A stretch of 64,000 nucleotides of DNA from Serratia marcescens (GTDB lineage: Bacteria > Pseudomonadota > Gammaproteobacteria > Enterobacterales > Enterobacteriaceae), in contig JADMXW010000012.1 of NCBI GenBank assembly GCA_015548865.1, positions 81,045 through 145,044 on the forward strand, in the 5' to 3' direction. Below the pieces are notes generated by a model. That model saw only the letters and a list, made by a program, of their open reading frames with translations, was not told the origin of the DNA and searched no databases. Below, one piece after another: positions 9,437-18,792 of the stretch (position 1 is its first letter; each line of letters begins with the position of its first letter). The translations under genes were made by a program, and so were the position numbers.

Positions 9437-11092
9437 ATGGAAAACAGCATAGCCTACCGCGAAACCGACGTTATCGTGATTGGCGGTGGCGCGACTGGCG
9501 CGGGAACCTTGCGCGACCTGGCACTCAGAGGCCTGCGTTGCCTGCTGCTGGAGCGCTTTGATATCGCGACAGGCGCGACTGGGCGTAACCACGGGTTGCT
9601 GCACAGTGGTTCGCGTTATGCAGTAACAGACAGTGAGTCTGCGCGCGAATGTATTGAAGAAAACCAGATTCTACGACGTATTGCCCGGCACTGCGTTGAG
9701 CCGACGGACGGCCTGTTCCTGACATTGCCAGAAGACGATTTGGCCTATCAATCCCAGTTTATCGCTGCCTGCCAGCAGGCCGGTATCAACGCGCAGGCTA
9801 TTGACCCTCAAGAGGCGTTACGCCTTGAGCCTGCGGCCAACCCGCAGCTTATCGGTGCCGTGCGCGTACCGGATGGCACTGTTGATCCCTTTCGGCTCAC
9901 CACCGCCAATATGGTCGATGCCTGCGAACACGGGGCGGAAGTATTGACCTATCACGAAGTGTTGGGGCTGATACGTCAGGGGGATCGTGTTACAGGTGTG
10001 CGCGTTTTCGACCATAAACAACAACGCACTCTCGAACTCTATGCGCAAGTGGTGATCAACGCTGCTGGCATCTGGGGACAACGCATTGCGGAATATGCTG
10101 ACTTGCGTGTGCGCATGTTCCCCGCTAAAGGGGCGTTGCTGATTCTGGGCCACCGTATCAATAACATGGTAATCAATCGCTGTCGTAAGCCTGCCGATGC
10201 CGATATTTTGGTTCCGGGTGACACGATTTCACTGATTGGCACCACGTCAACCCGTGTGGACTATGACCAGATAGATAACATGTCCGTTACGCCACAAGAA
10301 GTGGAAATCTTAATGCGTGAAGGGGCAAAACTGGCCCCGATGATGGCGCAGACGCGTATTTTGCGTGCCTATGCGGGAGTACGTCCATTGGTGGCCAGCG
10401 ATGATGATCCGAGTGGACGCAGCGTGAGCCGAGGTATCGTGCTGCTTGATCACGCCAGCCGTGATGGGCTGGAAGGGTTTGTCACCATTACCGGCGGTAA
10501 ATTAATGACGTACCGCCTGATGGCGGAGTGGGTCACCGATAAAGTGTGTGAAAAACTGGGGCACAGTGCTCGCTGCACCACGGCTGAAAGGCCACTGCCC
10601 GGCTCAGCCAACGCTTGTGCGGAACAACCCACGATCGCAACGTCAGGTACACGTACGTTTTCTGCTCCGCTTCGCGGTTCTGCTATTTATCGCCACGGTG
10701 ATCGCGCTGCGCGTGTGCTGTCTAGCGAATATGCTGACAGCAGTCTGGTGTGTGAATGTGAAGCAGTGACTGCGGGTGAAGTTCGCTATGCAGTGGATGC
10801 ACTCAAGGTAAATAACCTGATCGACCTGCGGCGGCGTACCCGTGTCGGTATGGGCACTTGCCAGGGCGAACTCTGCGCGTGTCGTGCTGCTGGGTTGCTG
10901 TGCAAGTTGGGACAATCGACTCCCACACAAGCATTGGCGCAGTTGAGTCAGTTTTTGAACGAGCGCTGGAAAGGCGTTCGCCCCATTGCATGGGGTAACG
11001 CACTACGTGAAAGCGAATTCACCAGTTGGGTGTATCAGGGCTTGTGTGGGTTGAGTATTGAGGATCAGCAGGAGGAACAAAATGCGGTATGA
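9437..11092 (+). CDS. glpA: GlpA, anaerobic glycerol-3-phosphate dehydrogenase, FAD subunit
   Basis: Catalytic flavoprotein of the anaerobic GlpABC complex, oxidising glycerol-3-phosphate to dihydroxyacetone phosphate and feeding electrons to quinone. The FAD-binding motif DVIVIGGGATGAG is near the N-terminus, the conserved GATGRNHGLLHSG follows, and a C-terminal [2Fe-2S] BFD-like domain is seen as CECEAVTAGEV with CQGELCACR. I take the ATG at 9437 (AAGGTG eight bases upstream) rather than the upstream in-frame ATG at 9410. Length 551 residues. It overlaps glpB by 11 bases. Confidence 0.96.
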   Translation: MENSIAYRETDVIVIGGGATGAGTLRDLALRGLRCLLLERFDIATGATGRNHGLLHSGSRYAVTDSESARECIEENQILRRIARHCVEPTDGLFLTLPEDDLAYQSQFIAACQQAGINAQAIDPQEALRLEPAANPQLIGAVRVPDGTVDPFRLTTANMVDACEHGAEVLTYHEVLGLIRQGDRVTGVRVFDHKQQRTLELYAQVVINAAGIWGQRIAEYADLRVRMFPAKGALLILGHRINNMVINRCRKPADADILVPGDTISLIGTTSTRVDYDQIDNMSVTPQEVEILMREGAKLAPMMAQTRILRAYAGVRPLVASDDDPSGRSVSRGIVLLDHASRDGLEGFVTITGGKLMTYRLMAEWVTDKVCEKLGHSARCTTAERPLPGSANACAEQPTIATSGTRTFSAPLRGSAIYRHGDRAARVLSSEYADSSLVCECEAVTAGEVRYAVDALKVNNLIDLRRRTRVGMGTCQGELCACRAAGLLCKLGQSTPTQALAQLSQFLNERWKGVRPIAWGNALRESEFTSWVYQGLCGLSIEDQQEEQNAV

Positions 11093-12344
11093 CGTCGTCA
11101 TTATCGGTGGCGGGTTAGCCGGGCTCACCTGCGGTATTCGTTTAGCGGAGCAAGGCAAACATTGCGCCATCGTCAGTTCAGGGCAAAGCGCCCTGCATTT
11201 CTCTTCGGGATCGCTGGATCTGTTGTCTTTTTTGCCGAATGGCGAGCCGGTACATCATCCACTCGAGGCGCTATCAGCGCTGGCAAACCAGGCTCCCGAA
11301 CATCCCTATTCCCTGATGGGGGAAGCCGCCGTGCGCCGTTGGGTGCCAGAAGCTGAAGCTTTATTGGCTCGTTGCGGCGCGACGATGTCAGGTAGCCATC
11401 AACAAAACCATCTGCGTTTGACTCCGCTCGGTAAATATCGCCCGTGCTGGCTTAGCCCGCCAGAGATTGTCACGCGGGAACAGGGACAACCTTTGGCGTG
11501 GCGCGATCCGCTGATTGTGGGCATTGAAGGCTTTCTCGATTTTCAAGCCTCTATCGTGGCAGATGCGCTGCAAGCTCAAGGCATTGCGGCACAGAGTGCC
11601 GATCTGCGTTTGCCTGCATTGGATCGCTTACGCGGTAATCCCAGTGAGTTTCGCGCGGTAAATATCGCTCGCGTGCTGGATCTTCCGGAAAATGCCACCG
11701 CATTGTTAGCGGAGTTAGTTCGGCTGAGTTCTGACCATGATGCGGTCATCCTGCCGGCTTGTCTGGGGCTGGATACGCCGGATGCAGTGGCGAGGCTGCA
11801 AAGTGCCTTGGGCAAACCCGTTGGTCTGCTGCCGACGCTTCCCCCTTCGTTGCCAGGAGTACGGCTGCACCAGGCGATGGTGCGCCGTTTCCGCCAGTTA
11901 GGGGGAATGGTGATGCCGGGAGACAGAGTCGAGCGTGCCGATCTCGGTGCTGTGGAAAAGGCTCTCTATACTCGTAATCACGCTGAAATTCCGTTGCGTG
12001 CTAAGCAGGTTGTGCTTGCCAGCGGCAGCTTCTTTAATAACGGGCTGGTGGCCGAGTTTGATCGCGTTGTGGAACCGGTGTTTGGTTTTGATGTGCACTA
12101 CGCCGCAGAGCGTAGCGATTGGAGCCGAGAAGATGTGTTGGCGCCTCAGCCTTATCGGCTGTTCGGTGTGAAAACCGATGAGAAGCTGCGCCCGAGTATC
12201 AAGGGCGTTACAGTCCCTGGCGTCTATGCTATCGGTGCGGTATTGGCCGGGTTCGATCCTCTGTCGCAGGGCTGTGGCGCGGGGGTATCTTTATTGAGCG
12301 CGTTGTCGGTTGCCGATACGCTGCTGCAAGGGGAGGTAGCATGA
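11082..12344 (+). CDS. glpB: GlpB, anaerobic glycerol-3-phosphate dehydrogenase, FMN/FAD subunit
   Basis: Second flavoprotein subunit of the GlpABC complex, linking GlpA to the membrane-associated GlpC. The dinucleotide-binding motif MRYDVVIIGGGLAGLTCGIRL starts at residue 1 if the ATG at 11082 is used; that ATG lies inside the end of glpA after AGGAGG. A C-terminal flavin-binding segment GVYAIGAVLAGFDP is present. Length 420 residues, as in E. coli. It overlaps glpC by ATGA, indicating translational coupling. Confidence 0.95.
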   Translation: MRYDVVIIGGGLAGLTCGIRLAEQGKHCAIVSSGQSALHFSSGSLDLLSFLPNGEPVHHPLEALSALANQAPEHPYSLMGEAAVRRWVPEAEALLARCGATMSGSHQQNHLRLTPLGKYRPCWLSPPEIVTREQGQPLAWRDPLIVGIEGFLDFQASIVADALQAQGIAAQSADLRLPALDRLRGNPSEFRAVNIARVLDLPENATALLAELVRLSSDHDAVILPACLGLDTPDAVARLQSALGKPVGLLPTLPPSLPGVRLHQAMVRRFRQLGGMVMPGDRVERADLGAVEKALYTRNHAEIPLRAKQVVLASGSFFNNGLVAEFDRVVEPVFGFDVHYAAERSDWSREDVLAPQPYRLFGVKTDEKLRPSIKGVTVPGVYAIGAVLAGFDPLSQGCGAGVSLLSALSVADTLLQGEVA

Positions 12345-13549
12345 GCCTGCTCAATGACACCAGCTTTGATAACTGTATCAAATGTACGGTGTGTACCACC
12401 TACTGCCCGGTTGCTCGGGTAAATCCGCTTTATCCGGGGCCGAAACAGGCTGGGCCGGACGGTGAACGTCTGCGCCTGAAAGATCCGGCGCTTTATGATG
12501 AAGCGCTGAAATATTGCACCAACTGCAAACGCTGCGAAGTGGCCTGCCCGTCGGATGTGAAAATCGGTGACATCATTCAACGCGCTAAAGCGCGCTATAA
12601 TCCGCATCGTCCTTCACTGCGTGACACTATCCTTAGCCATACCGATCTGATGGGGACGGTATCAACGCCATTTGCGCCGTTAGTGAATGCGGCAACTGGG
12701 CTGAAACCAGTGCGGCAATTGCTGGACAAAGCGTTGAAAATTGACCACCGACGCCAGTTACCGAAGTACTCGTTCGGCACTTTCCGTCGCTGGTACCGTC
12801 AGCAGGCAGAAGAGCAGAAGCTGTTCAGTGAACAGATTGCGTATTTCCACGGTTGTTACGTTAACTACAACCATCCGCAGTTGGGCAAAGACCTGATCCG
12901 CGTATTCAATGCGATGGGCATTGGTGTGCAACTGCTGGAAAAAGAGAAGTGCTGCGGTGTGCCGCTGATTGCTAACGGTTTTCATGCCAAGGCAAGAAAA
13001 CAGGCACAGCAAAATGTGGGTTATCTGGAAACGGCGGTACAAGATAAAAATTTGACGGTGGTCGCGACTTCATCAAGTTGTACTGCCACGCTGCGTGATG
13101 AATATCCGCATTTGCTGGGTGTGGATAACCATGCGGTGCGCGATCGTATTACGTTGGTGACACGCGAGCTGTACCGTCTGTTAGAACAAGGTAAAACGCT
13201 GCCGCTTAATCCGCTGCCGTTGCGTGTGGCTTATCACACGCCCTGTCATATGGAGAAAATGGGGTGGACGTCTTACACGCTGGATTTACTGCGTCGCATT
13301 CCTGGTCTGGAACTGGTGGTGCTGGAATCCCAGTGCTGCGGTATCGCCGGAACTTACGGTTTTAAAAAAGAAAATTACACTACATCGCAAGGGATTGGCG
13401 CACCACTGTTCCGCCAGATTGAAGAGAGCGGAGTGGACATGGTGGTCACGGATTGCGAAACCTGTAAATGGCAGGTTGAGATGTCGACCAGTAAGCCTTG
13501 TGAGCATCCGATCACGTTATTGGCGCGTGCATTGGCGACGAAAAAATAA
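12341..13549 (+). CDS. glpC: GlpC, anaerobic glycerol-3-phosphate dehydrogenase, iron-sulfur subunit
   Basis: Membrane-associating iron-sulfur subunit of the GlpABC complex. Two ferredoxin-type [4Fe-4S] motifs lie near the N-terminus (CIKCTVCTTYCPV and CTNCKRCEVACPS). Two CCG domains with the CX(n)CCG patterns follow (KEKCCGVPL and SQCCGIAGTYG, plus HTPCH and DCETCKWQ). Length 402 residues. Last gene of glpABC; the RyhB promoter begins only about 20 bases after its stop. Confidence 0.96.
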   Translation: MSLLNDTSFDNCIKCTVCTTYCPVARVNPLYPGPKQAGPDGERLRLKDPALYDEALKYCTNCKRCEVACPSDVKIGDIIQRAKARYNPHRPSLRDTILSHTDLMGTVSTPFAPLVNAATGLKPVRQLLDKALKIDHRRQLPKYSFGTFRRWYRQQAEEQKLFSEQIAYFHGCYVNYNHPQLGKDLIRVFNAMGIGVQLLEKEKCCGVPLIANGFHAKARKQAQQNVGYLETAVQDKNLTVVATSSSCTATLRDEYPHLLGVDNHAVRDRITLVTRELYRLLEQGKTLPLNPLPLRVAYHTPCHMEKMGWTSYTLDLLRRIPGLELVVLESQCCGIAGTYGFKKENYTTSQGIGAPLFRQIEESGVDMVVTDCETCKWQVEMSTSKPCEHPITLLARALATKK

Positions 13550-13567
13550 TCCTTTACAGACGCGAAT

Positions 13568-13586
13568 GATAATGATTATTATTGTC
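13568..13586 (+). promoter_or_regulatory. Fur box over the ryhB promoter
   Basis: The 19 bases GATAATGATTATTATTGTC match the classical Fur consensus at 16 of 19 positions. They overlap a plausible -10 (TATTAT, 13577-13582), with a TTTACA -35 at 13553-13558. Iron-loaded Fur would block the promoter, as known for ryhB in E. coli. Confidence 0.85.
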
Positions 13587-13589
13587 GTG

Positions 13590-13708
13590 CATTCCAGAGA
13601 GACCAGCACATGTATTGTTCTGTTCTGACGCGCTCCCTGTGAAGGCACGACATTGCTCACATTGCTTCCAGTGTTTATTTAGCCAGCTCGGGTGCTGGCT
13701 TTTTTTTT
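13590..13708 (+). ncRNA. ryhB: RyhB iron-starvation small RNA
   Basis: Hfq-dependent small RNA that represses mRNAs of iron-using proteins when Fur is inactive. The conserved core GCACGACATTGCTCACATTG begins at 13645 and continues CTTCCAG, which is essentially the E. coli RyhB seed region. It is followed by the same terminator hairpin (AGCCAGC loop GCTGGCT plus nine Ts, 13681-13708). The 5' end is inferred from the promoter and Fur box, so it is uncertain by several bases; the first 50 bases differ from E. coli. Its location upstream of the pirin gene also fits, since E. coli ryhB lies near yhhW. Confidence 0.92.
13681..13708 (+). terminator. Intrinsic terminator of ryhB
   Basis: AGCCAGC / GCTGGCT stem with a TCGGGT-type loop and a run of nine T residues. 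Confidence 0.9.
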
Positions 13709-13822
13709 GCTTATTCTCCCCACCTCTTTTAAATTTTTTGAACTGAGCGATGAGTTTTTTACGCTTTCTTATTTGCTGCCTCCCGTTAGACTTAACATAA
13801 CGACAACATTTGTGGAGGCGAT

Positions 13823-14518
13823 ATGATTTACTTACGACAGGCCGAGGCGCGTGGCCATGCAAACCATGGTTGGCTGGATAGCTGGCACAGTTTCTCCTTC
13901 GCGGATTATTACGATCCCAACTTTATGGGGTTCTCTGCGTTACGCGTGATTAACGAAGACCGCATTGAAGGTGGGCAGGGGTTTGGTACCCATCCCCACA
14001 AGGATATGGAAATTCTAACCTATGTACTGTCTGGTACGGTGGAGCACCAAGACAGCATGGGCAACAAGGAACAGATTCCGGCGGGTGAGTTTCAAATCAT
14101 GAGTGCAGGCACTGGGATTCGCCATTCGGAATATAACGCCAGCCAGGATGAACTGCTGCACCTGTATCAGATCTGGATCATTCCGGAAAAGACGGGTATC
14201 ACACCGCGTTACGAGCAAAGACGTTTTGATGCACCTCAGGGGCGTCAACTGGTGCTGTCACCCGATGCGCGTGACGGTTCGCTCAAGGTGTATCAGGACA
14301 TGACGCTGTCGCGTTGGGCGCTGAAAGCGCAAGAGCAGTCTGTGTATCAGGTTCCGGCTGGCCGCCGCGTGTGGGTTCAGGTGGTTCGGGGTGAGGTGGA
14401 AATCAACGGTCAGGCAGCAGGCGAAAGCGATGCGCTAGCGATATGGGATGAAGAGACTCTCTCGGTACATGCCACACAAGAAAGTGAAATCTTGTTGTTT
14501 GATCTGCCTCCGGTGTAA
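13823..14518 (+). CDS. yhhW: YhhW-type pirin (quercetin 2,3-dioxygenase-like)
   Basis: Bicupin pirin family. E. coli YhhW has quercetinase activity in vitro; its physiological substrate is unknown. The metal-binding residues are visible in the N-terminal cupin: GTHPHKDMEIL supplies two His and GTGIRHSEYN supplies the third His and the Glu. Length 231 residues. Ribosome site GGAGGCGAT before the ATG at 13823. In E. coli yhhW is followed by gntRKU and then yhgN; here the gluconate genes are missing and only a secreted unknown protein separates pirin from yhgN. A strong terminator follows. Confidence 0.92.
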   Translation: MIYLRQAEARGHANHGWLDSWHSFSFADYYDPNFMGFSALRVINEDRIEGGQGFGTHPHKDMEILTYVLSGTVEHQDSMGNKEQIPAGEFQIMSAGTGIRHSEYNASQDELLHLYQIWIIPEKTGITPRYEQRRFDAPQGRQLVLSPDARDGSLKVYQDMTLSRWALKAQEQSVYQVPAGRRVWVQVVRGEVEINGQAAGESDALAIWDEETLSVHATQESEILLFDLPPV

Positions 14519-14523
14519 CGGAT

Positions 14524-14556
14524 AACGGTGCGTACCCGTGACGCACCGTTTTTTCT
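14524..14556 (+). terminator. Intrinsic terminator after the pirin gene
   Basis: Ten-base-pair stem AACGGTGCGT / ACGCACCGTT with a seven-base loop, followed by TTTTCTCTTC. Confidence 0.85.
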
Positions 14557-14560
14557 CTTC

Positions 14561-15133
14561 TTAGGGCGCTTCTGCCGAAAGCAGGGTGCAGAGCGTAGAG
14601 CTGTCGGTCAATACGGCATCGACATCCTCATAGTATTGCGTGGTGATGACACTTTTCTCTTCATGCCAGGTATAAAGCGGCACCCCGGGATCGTCGTGGC
14701 TTTCCTGTAATACATAACGTTGCAGTTTGACCGGTTGTGCATCGGTTAGATCTTCTCCCACTTTTTCCGCGGTGATCAGTCGTAGTCCTTGTGGGTAGCG
14801 CACCAACTGAAAATCAAAAATCTTCTGCCGCGATGCCGCAATACGGTAATCAAACCAGATAAATGCGTCGCTGTTCGGGATGGGCACCAGCGAATAACCG
14901 TCCGATGTTTTGATGTAAAAACTCAACCCACGGTTAGGGTGCGAGGTATTGTTTTCGAACGTAGCCAGCACCGCGAAATCCTCTGAGGTCGGGTGTGCCA
15001 GCGCCAGATTATTCACACCCTGTTGCAGTAGCACGATGCTCAAGCCAGCAGTGCTGGGGCAAGCGGCAGCCGTCACGCTACTGTAAAACAGCAAGACAGC
15101 GAGCATACGCCGAGAGTGGGTAAACAAAAACAT
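14561..15133 (-). CDS. Secreted protein of unknown function
   Basis: I do not recognise this protein with certainty. From the ATG at 15133 it is 190 residues, beginning with a clear signal peptide (MFLFTHSRRMLAVLLFYSSV then TAAAC), so it should be periplasmic or lipid-anchored. A Cys lies right at the predicted cleavage region (TAAACPS), which leaves a lipoprotein possible, although the sequence is not a standard lipobox. The mature part is rich in beta-strand-like segments (FAVLATFENNTSHPN, GYSLVPIPNSDAFIWFDYR) with a second Cys near the C-terminus that could form a disulfide. It lies head to tail with yhgN, downstream of it. Alternative starts are ATG 15154 and TTG 15169. Confidence 0.7.
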   Translation of the reverse strand: MFLFTHSRRMLAVLLFYSSVTAAACPSTAGLSIVLLQQGVNNLALAHPTSEDFAVLATFENNTSHPNRGLSFYIKTSDGYSLVPIPNSDAFIWFDYRIAASRQKIFDFQLVRYPQGLRLITAEKVGEDLTDAQPVKLQRYVLQESHDDPGVPLYTWHEEKSVITTQYYEDVDAVLTDSSTLCTLLSAEAP

Positions 15134-15187
15134 AGCGGTGGTTATCCCTTCCATGCCCACAGCGGGCAAAAAAATTCTGTAAAGACA

Positions 15188-15781
15188 TCATTTCATCAGG
15201 TAAGTGCGTATACCATCCAGGAACATCTGGGTCGAAAGCATGACGAGAATCAGCCCCATCAACCGCTCCAGCGCGGCGACACCCTTTTCACCCAACAGGC
15301 GCAAAAAGAGATCGGACATCAGCAGAATAATAAACGAAATGCCCCAAGCGATGCAGAGCGCCAGCGTTAAATGCGGCAACTGATCGGGATATTGATGCGA
15401 CAGCAACATCAGCGCTGCCAGAATAGACGGCCCTGCGACCAGAGGGATCGCCATTGGCACCAGAAACGGCTCTTCCCCAGCGGGTAATCCGCTGCTGTTG
15501 CTTTCCTGAGAGGGAAATATCATACGTATTGCGATTAAAAACAACACAATGCCGCCAGAGATGGAGACAGTTTCGGTGCGTAGGTTGAGGAATGCCAGAA
15601 TACGCTCGCCCGCAAACAGAAAAATCAACATCAGTCCAAGCGCGATCACCATCTCGCGAATCAGCACTACCCGCCGGCGCTTGGGATCAAGGTGCTTGAG
15701 TACCGACATAAAAATAGGCAAATTGCCCAGTGGGTCCATAATTAACAGCAACAGAATGGTTGCTGAGATCATTTCGCTCAT
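15188..15781 (-). CDS. yhgN: YhgN, MarC-family inner-membrane protein
   Basis: MarC/YhgN integral membrane protein of unknown transport role. It has about six hydrophobic segments in 197 residues and the family stretches LLLIMDPLGNLPIFMSVL near the start and MAIPLVAGPSILAALMLL in the middle. It precedes asd divergently, as in E. coli. Confidence 0.92.
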   Translation of the reverse strand: MSEMISATILLLLIMDPLGNLPIFMSVLKHLDPKRRRVVLIREMVIALGLMLIFLFAGERILAFLNLRTETVSISGGIVLFLIAIRMIFPSQESNSSGLPAGEEPFLVPMAIPLVAGPSILAALMLLSHQYPDQLPHLTLALCIAWGISFIILLMSDLFLRLLGEKGVAALERLMGLILVMLSTQMFLDGIRTYLMK

Positions 15782-16136
15782 GGTGGTGGTTGGCTCCTGT
15801 TATCCCTCAAATGATGTTGCAGCATTAGCCCTGTTGCTGAAAAAGCCGGTGTCATCGAATAAATTCACTTGCGACTTCTGATACATTTTGTAAGGTTGAT
15901 AGTCATCACTTTATGTAATGTTTGCTGAGTTTGGTGATAAACCGATTTTCATTACCTCTCGCTCTGTCATCATGTTAGTCCTGCGCCACGGTTTTCGCGC
16001 GTTTGCGTATGGTAAACCTATTGTTCTGCAAGACATTCACCTGACGAGAACAGGGTAACAGAGTGTGTGTCGGCCGTCAGTACTGCCTGTGTGGCAGTCC
16101 AAATTCTTTGTGTCACCCCAAGGCAGGATTGTTACC
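15782..16136. other. yhgN-asd intergenic region (355 bases)
   Basis: No gene seen. It should hold the divergent promoters for yhgN and asd. I see no riboswitch-like structure and no unambiguous sigma-70 promoter by eye. Confidence 0.4.
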
Positions 16137-17240
16137 ATGAAAAATGTTGGTTTTATCGGCTGGCGCGGTATGGTGGGCTCCGTTCTGATGCAGCGTATGC
16201 AGGAAGAGCGTGATTTTGACCTGATTCGCCCGGTGTTTTTTTCCACGTCGCAACACGGCCAGGCCGCTCCGGTACTGGGTGGACAGCAGGGCACGCTGCA
16301 AGATGCCTATAATCTGGATGCGCTGCGCGCGCTGGATATCATCATCACCTGCCAGGGTGGCGATTACACTAATGACGTTTATCCTAAGCTGCGTGAAAGC
16401 GGCTGGCAGGGTTACTGGATCGATGCGGCGTCTTCGCTGCGTATGCGCGATGATGCCATCATCATCCTCGATCCGGTCAACCATGATGTGATCAAACAGG
16501 GGTTGGACAAAGGCATTAAAACCTTCGTTGGCGGTAACTGTACCGTCAGCCTGATGCTGATGTCGCTGGGTGGACTGTTTGCTCACGATCTGGTGGAGTG
16601 GGTGTCGGTTGCGACCTATCAGGCGGCATCTGGCGGCGGTGCGCGTCATATGCGCGAACTGCTGGTGCAAATGGGAATGCTGCACAGCGATGTGGCGAAA
16701 GAATTGCAGGATCCTGCCTCAGCGATTCTGGATATTGAGCGTAAAGTCACCGCGCTGACGCGCAGTGGTACACTGCCGACAGACAATTTCGGCGTGCCGT
16801 TGGCGGGTAGCCTGATCCCGTGGATCGATAAACAATTGGATAACGGGCAGAGCCGGGAAGAGTGGAAAGGCCAGGCTGAAACCAACAAGATCCTGGGCAC
16901 CCAGTCTGTGATTCCGGTAGACGGTTTGTGCGTTCGCGTTGGCGCACTGCGCTGCCATAGCCAGGCGTTTACTTTGAAACTGAAAAAAGATGTCGCGGTG
17001 CCTGAAATCGAACAACTGCTGGCAACCCATAACGACTGGGTGAAAGTGGTGCCGAACGATCGCGAGATCTCCATGCGTGAGTTGACCCCTGCCGCGGTAA
17101 CCGGCACGCTTTCCACGCCAGTGGGACGCCTGCGTAAACTGAACATGGGGCCGCAATATCTCTCCGCCTTTACGGTCGGTGACCAACTGCTGTGGGGTGC
17201 TGCGGAACCGCTGCGCCGTATGCTGCGTATTCTCCTGTAG
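16137..17240 (+). CDS. asd: Asd, aspartate-semialdehyde dehydrogenase
   Basis: Reduces beta-aspartyl phosphate to aspartate semialdehyde, the branch point to lysine, diaminopimelate, threonine and methionine. The NADP-binding start is [20 protein letters not shown]; the nucleophilic Cys lies in [15 protein letters not shown]; the acid-base His is in [10 protein letters not shown]; and [11 protein letters not shown] is conserved. Length 367 residues, as in E. coli. I start at the ATG at 16137 (AGGA upstream), not at the longer frame from 16065. In E. coli asd is followed by glgB; here 12 kb separate them. Confidence 0.97.
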   Translation: MKNVGFIGWRGMVGSVLMQRMQEERDFDLIRPVFFSTSQHGQAAPVLGGQQGTLQDAYNLDALRALDIIITCQGGDYTNDVYPKLRESGWQGYWIDAASSLRMRDDAIIILDPVNHDVIKQGLDKGIKTFVGGNCTVSLMLMSLGGLFAHDLVEWVSVATYQAASGGGARHMRELLVQMGMLHSDVAKELQDPASAILDIERKVTALTRSGTLPTDNFGVPLAGSLIPWIDKQLDNGQSREEWKGQAETNKILGTQSVIPVDGLCVRVGALRCHSQAFTLKLKKDVAVPEIEQLLATHNDWVKVVPNDREISMRELTPAAVTGTLSTPVGRLRKLNMGPQYLSAFTVGDQLLWGAAEPLRRMLRILL

Positions 17241-17256
17241 TTCTCGTTTGGTTGGA

Positions 17257-17279
17257 ATGCCCCGCACTGTGCGGGGCAT
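17257..17279 (+). terminator. Hairpin downstream of asd
   Basis: Perfect ten-base-pair stem ATGCCCCGCA / TGCGGGGCAT with a three-base loop, 17 bases after the asd stop. No T-tract follows, so termination is inferred from position. Confidence 0.5.
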
Positions 17280-17430
17280 GTTACCGCGTCTCACTCCCTG
17301 CCGTTGTTTTTCTTCTGACGTAGCCTGCCATACGGTGTCGCTGCTAACAGTGGAAAGAAACCCACGGCCGTGCCAGATGCAGCCCAAAACGGTAGGCCCC
17401 GTGTAAATCTGTTATGGAGAGGCATCTGTT

Positions 17431-18792
17431 TTAACTCATTTTCTCTTCGTTTTCTGCGACGGGTAATGCCCGCATAGCCTGACAGGTTTTGACCAGCAAA
17501 GACATTGTGTCAGCATGGCTTGCTAGTGAAGAATACGCTTCTCCTCCTGCGAGAAAATCCAATAATTGCGCGTGCCGGGCGAACACATTCAAGCCGGATG
17601 CGATAGGCAATTGCGGTTCTTTCTCGGACAATTGTACTCTGTCGATTTTTCGCAGGGGTTCACCTTCAGCGACCAGCGGGTTGCAGGCGATGGTGATATC
17701 AAATTTTTCCGTTATTTCGTCATCGGACAGCTTGCGTAACGAATCTGAAACCACACGAATTGAGCACAGATTGCCGAGATGAATGTGTACGGTTTCTTGT
17801 TGAACGCTGCCTTTGCCTGGCGGGTCGGTAGAGACATGGCGCGCTGAAACCGATGTTTCCAGTAATTGCAGGCAAAAGCCCATCCGAAAATGCTTTTGGT
17901 GCCGGTATTGCCCACTGAGGGTCAGATCCAGCTCACCGCAGCCATGGGGGATGGTGTGATTATCGACATGATGAGAAATATCCATGTGGTGATAGGTGTC
18001 TGGTTTTAGCATCTGGCTCAGATCGTTGTGTCTTGCCATTGTTACTTTCAGTTCTGAGTCGGACATATCGACGTCCAGGAGACGGCAGTTCAGGCGGGCC
18101 AAACGAGCCACCAGATCGATACAGTGGTATCCCGAGTGATACAGCACGCCATACCCGTACTCGAACAGATGATTTTCCAGATCTGTCAACTCGCCAGGCA
18201 ATACCCAGTTTCCCCCTGCGAAATGGATACTGACGTGGGTGATCGGGATACGATACCGCGTCATGAACGTTGACAGAAAATCATCGATATAGCGGTAGCC
18301 TATCTGCATACGGCGTTCACAACTGACGACAAAGCGGACATCAGCGAGTTGCTGCGCCTTTAGCAAACATAAAAACTCATGCTGAAGTTGTGCGGGCATT
18401 TTCCTACGGGTCAGCGGGGTAATGGGTTTATCCATAAAGACATCCAGACCTTGTTCCGTTGACCACAGTGCATAGGCGAGATGCGCTTTCGGTTCTGTAC
18501 AAATCAGCGCTGCACCAACGCCCTCAAGCTCTGGCAAGTGATTTAAGCGTGAGCGAATTTCATCCAGAGAGGGGACATTACGATGTGCCTCGTCAAAGAA
18601 GATGAACCGTTCTGGAGAAAGTCCCATTGCCGTCATCGCGCTAATGACTGCGTCTTTGCGGCGCCAGAGATCAACCACAATGGCAATTTCAATATCCGGG
18701 CGCTGTTTGATCAATACCTCACTGTAATGGTCAATAAAATGCGGACCACAGCCAATGATAATCAACCGTGTTATGTGCTTATTTTTTTTCAT
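17431..18792 (-). CDS. Gfo/Idh/MocA-family NAD(P)-dependent oxidoreductase
   Basis: Putative sugar- or small-molecule oxidoreductase; substrate unknown. The N-terminal Rossmann motif IIIGCGPHFIDHY has its glycines at residues 14-16. The cofactor-site stretch ICTEPKAHLAYAL is at 98-109, and the family EKP motif appears as DKP at 121-123. The C-terminal domain motif GVLYHSGYHCIDLVARL (215-231) keeps the catalytic-type His223 and Asp226. At 453 residues it is longer than typical members (330-400). It is the last gene of a four-gene minus-strand operon and overlaps the preceding citrate-synthase-like gene by 14 bases, with AGGAG ten bases before its ATG, so the two are translationally coupled. 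The key residues look intact, unlike two of its operon partners. Confidence 0.8.
   Translation of the reverse strand: MKKNKHITRLIIIGCGPHFIDHYSEVLIKQRPDIEIAIVVDLWRRKDAVISAMTAMGLSPERFIFFDEAHRNVPSLDEIRSRLNHLPELEGVGAALICTEPKAHLAYALWSTEQGLDVFMDKPITPLTRRKMPAQLQHEFLCLLKAQQLADVRFVVSCERRMQIGYRYIDDFLSTFMTRYRIPITHVSIHFAGGNWVLPGELTDLENHLFEYGYGVLYHSGYHCIDLVARLARLNCRLLDVDMSDSELKVTMARHNDLSQMLKPDTYHHMDISHHVDNHTIPHGCGELDLTLSGQYRHQKHFRMGFCLQLLETSVSARHVSTDPPGKGSVQQETVHIHLGNLCSIRVVSDSLRKLSDDEITEKFDITIACNPLVAEGEPLRKIDRVQLSEKEPQLPIASGLNVFARHAQLLDFLAGGEAYSSLASHADTMSLLVKTCQAMRALPVAENEEKMS

Noticed and set aside
16719..17387. 222-codon frame antisense to asd
   Set aside because: Shadow of Asd; no motif and no ribosome site.
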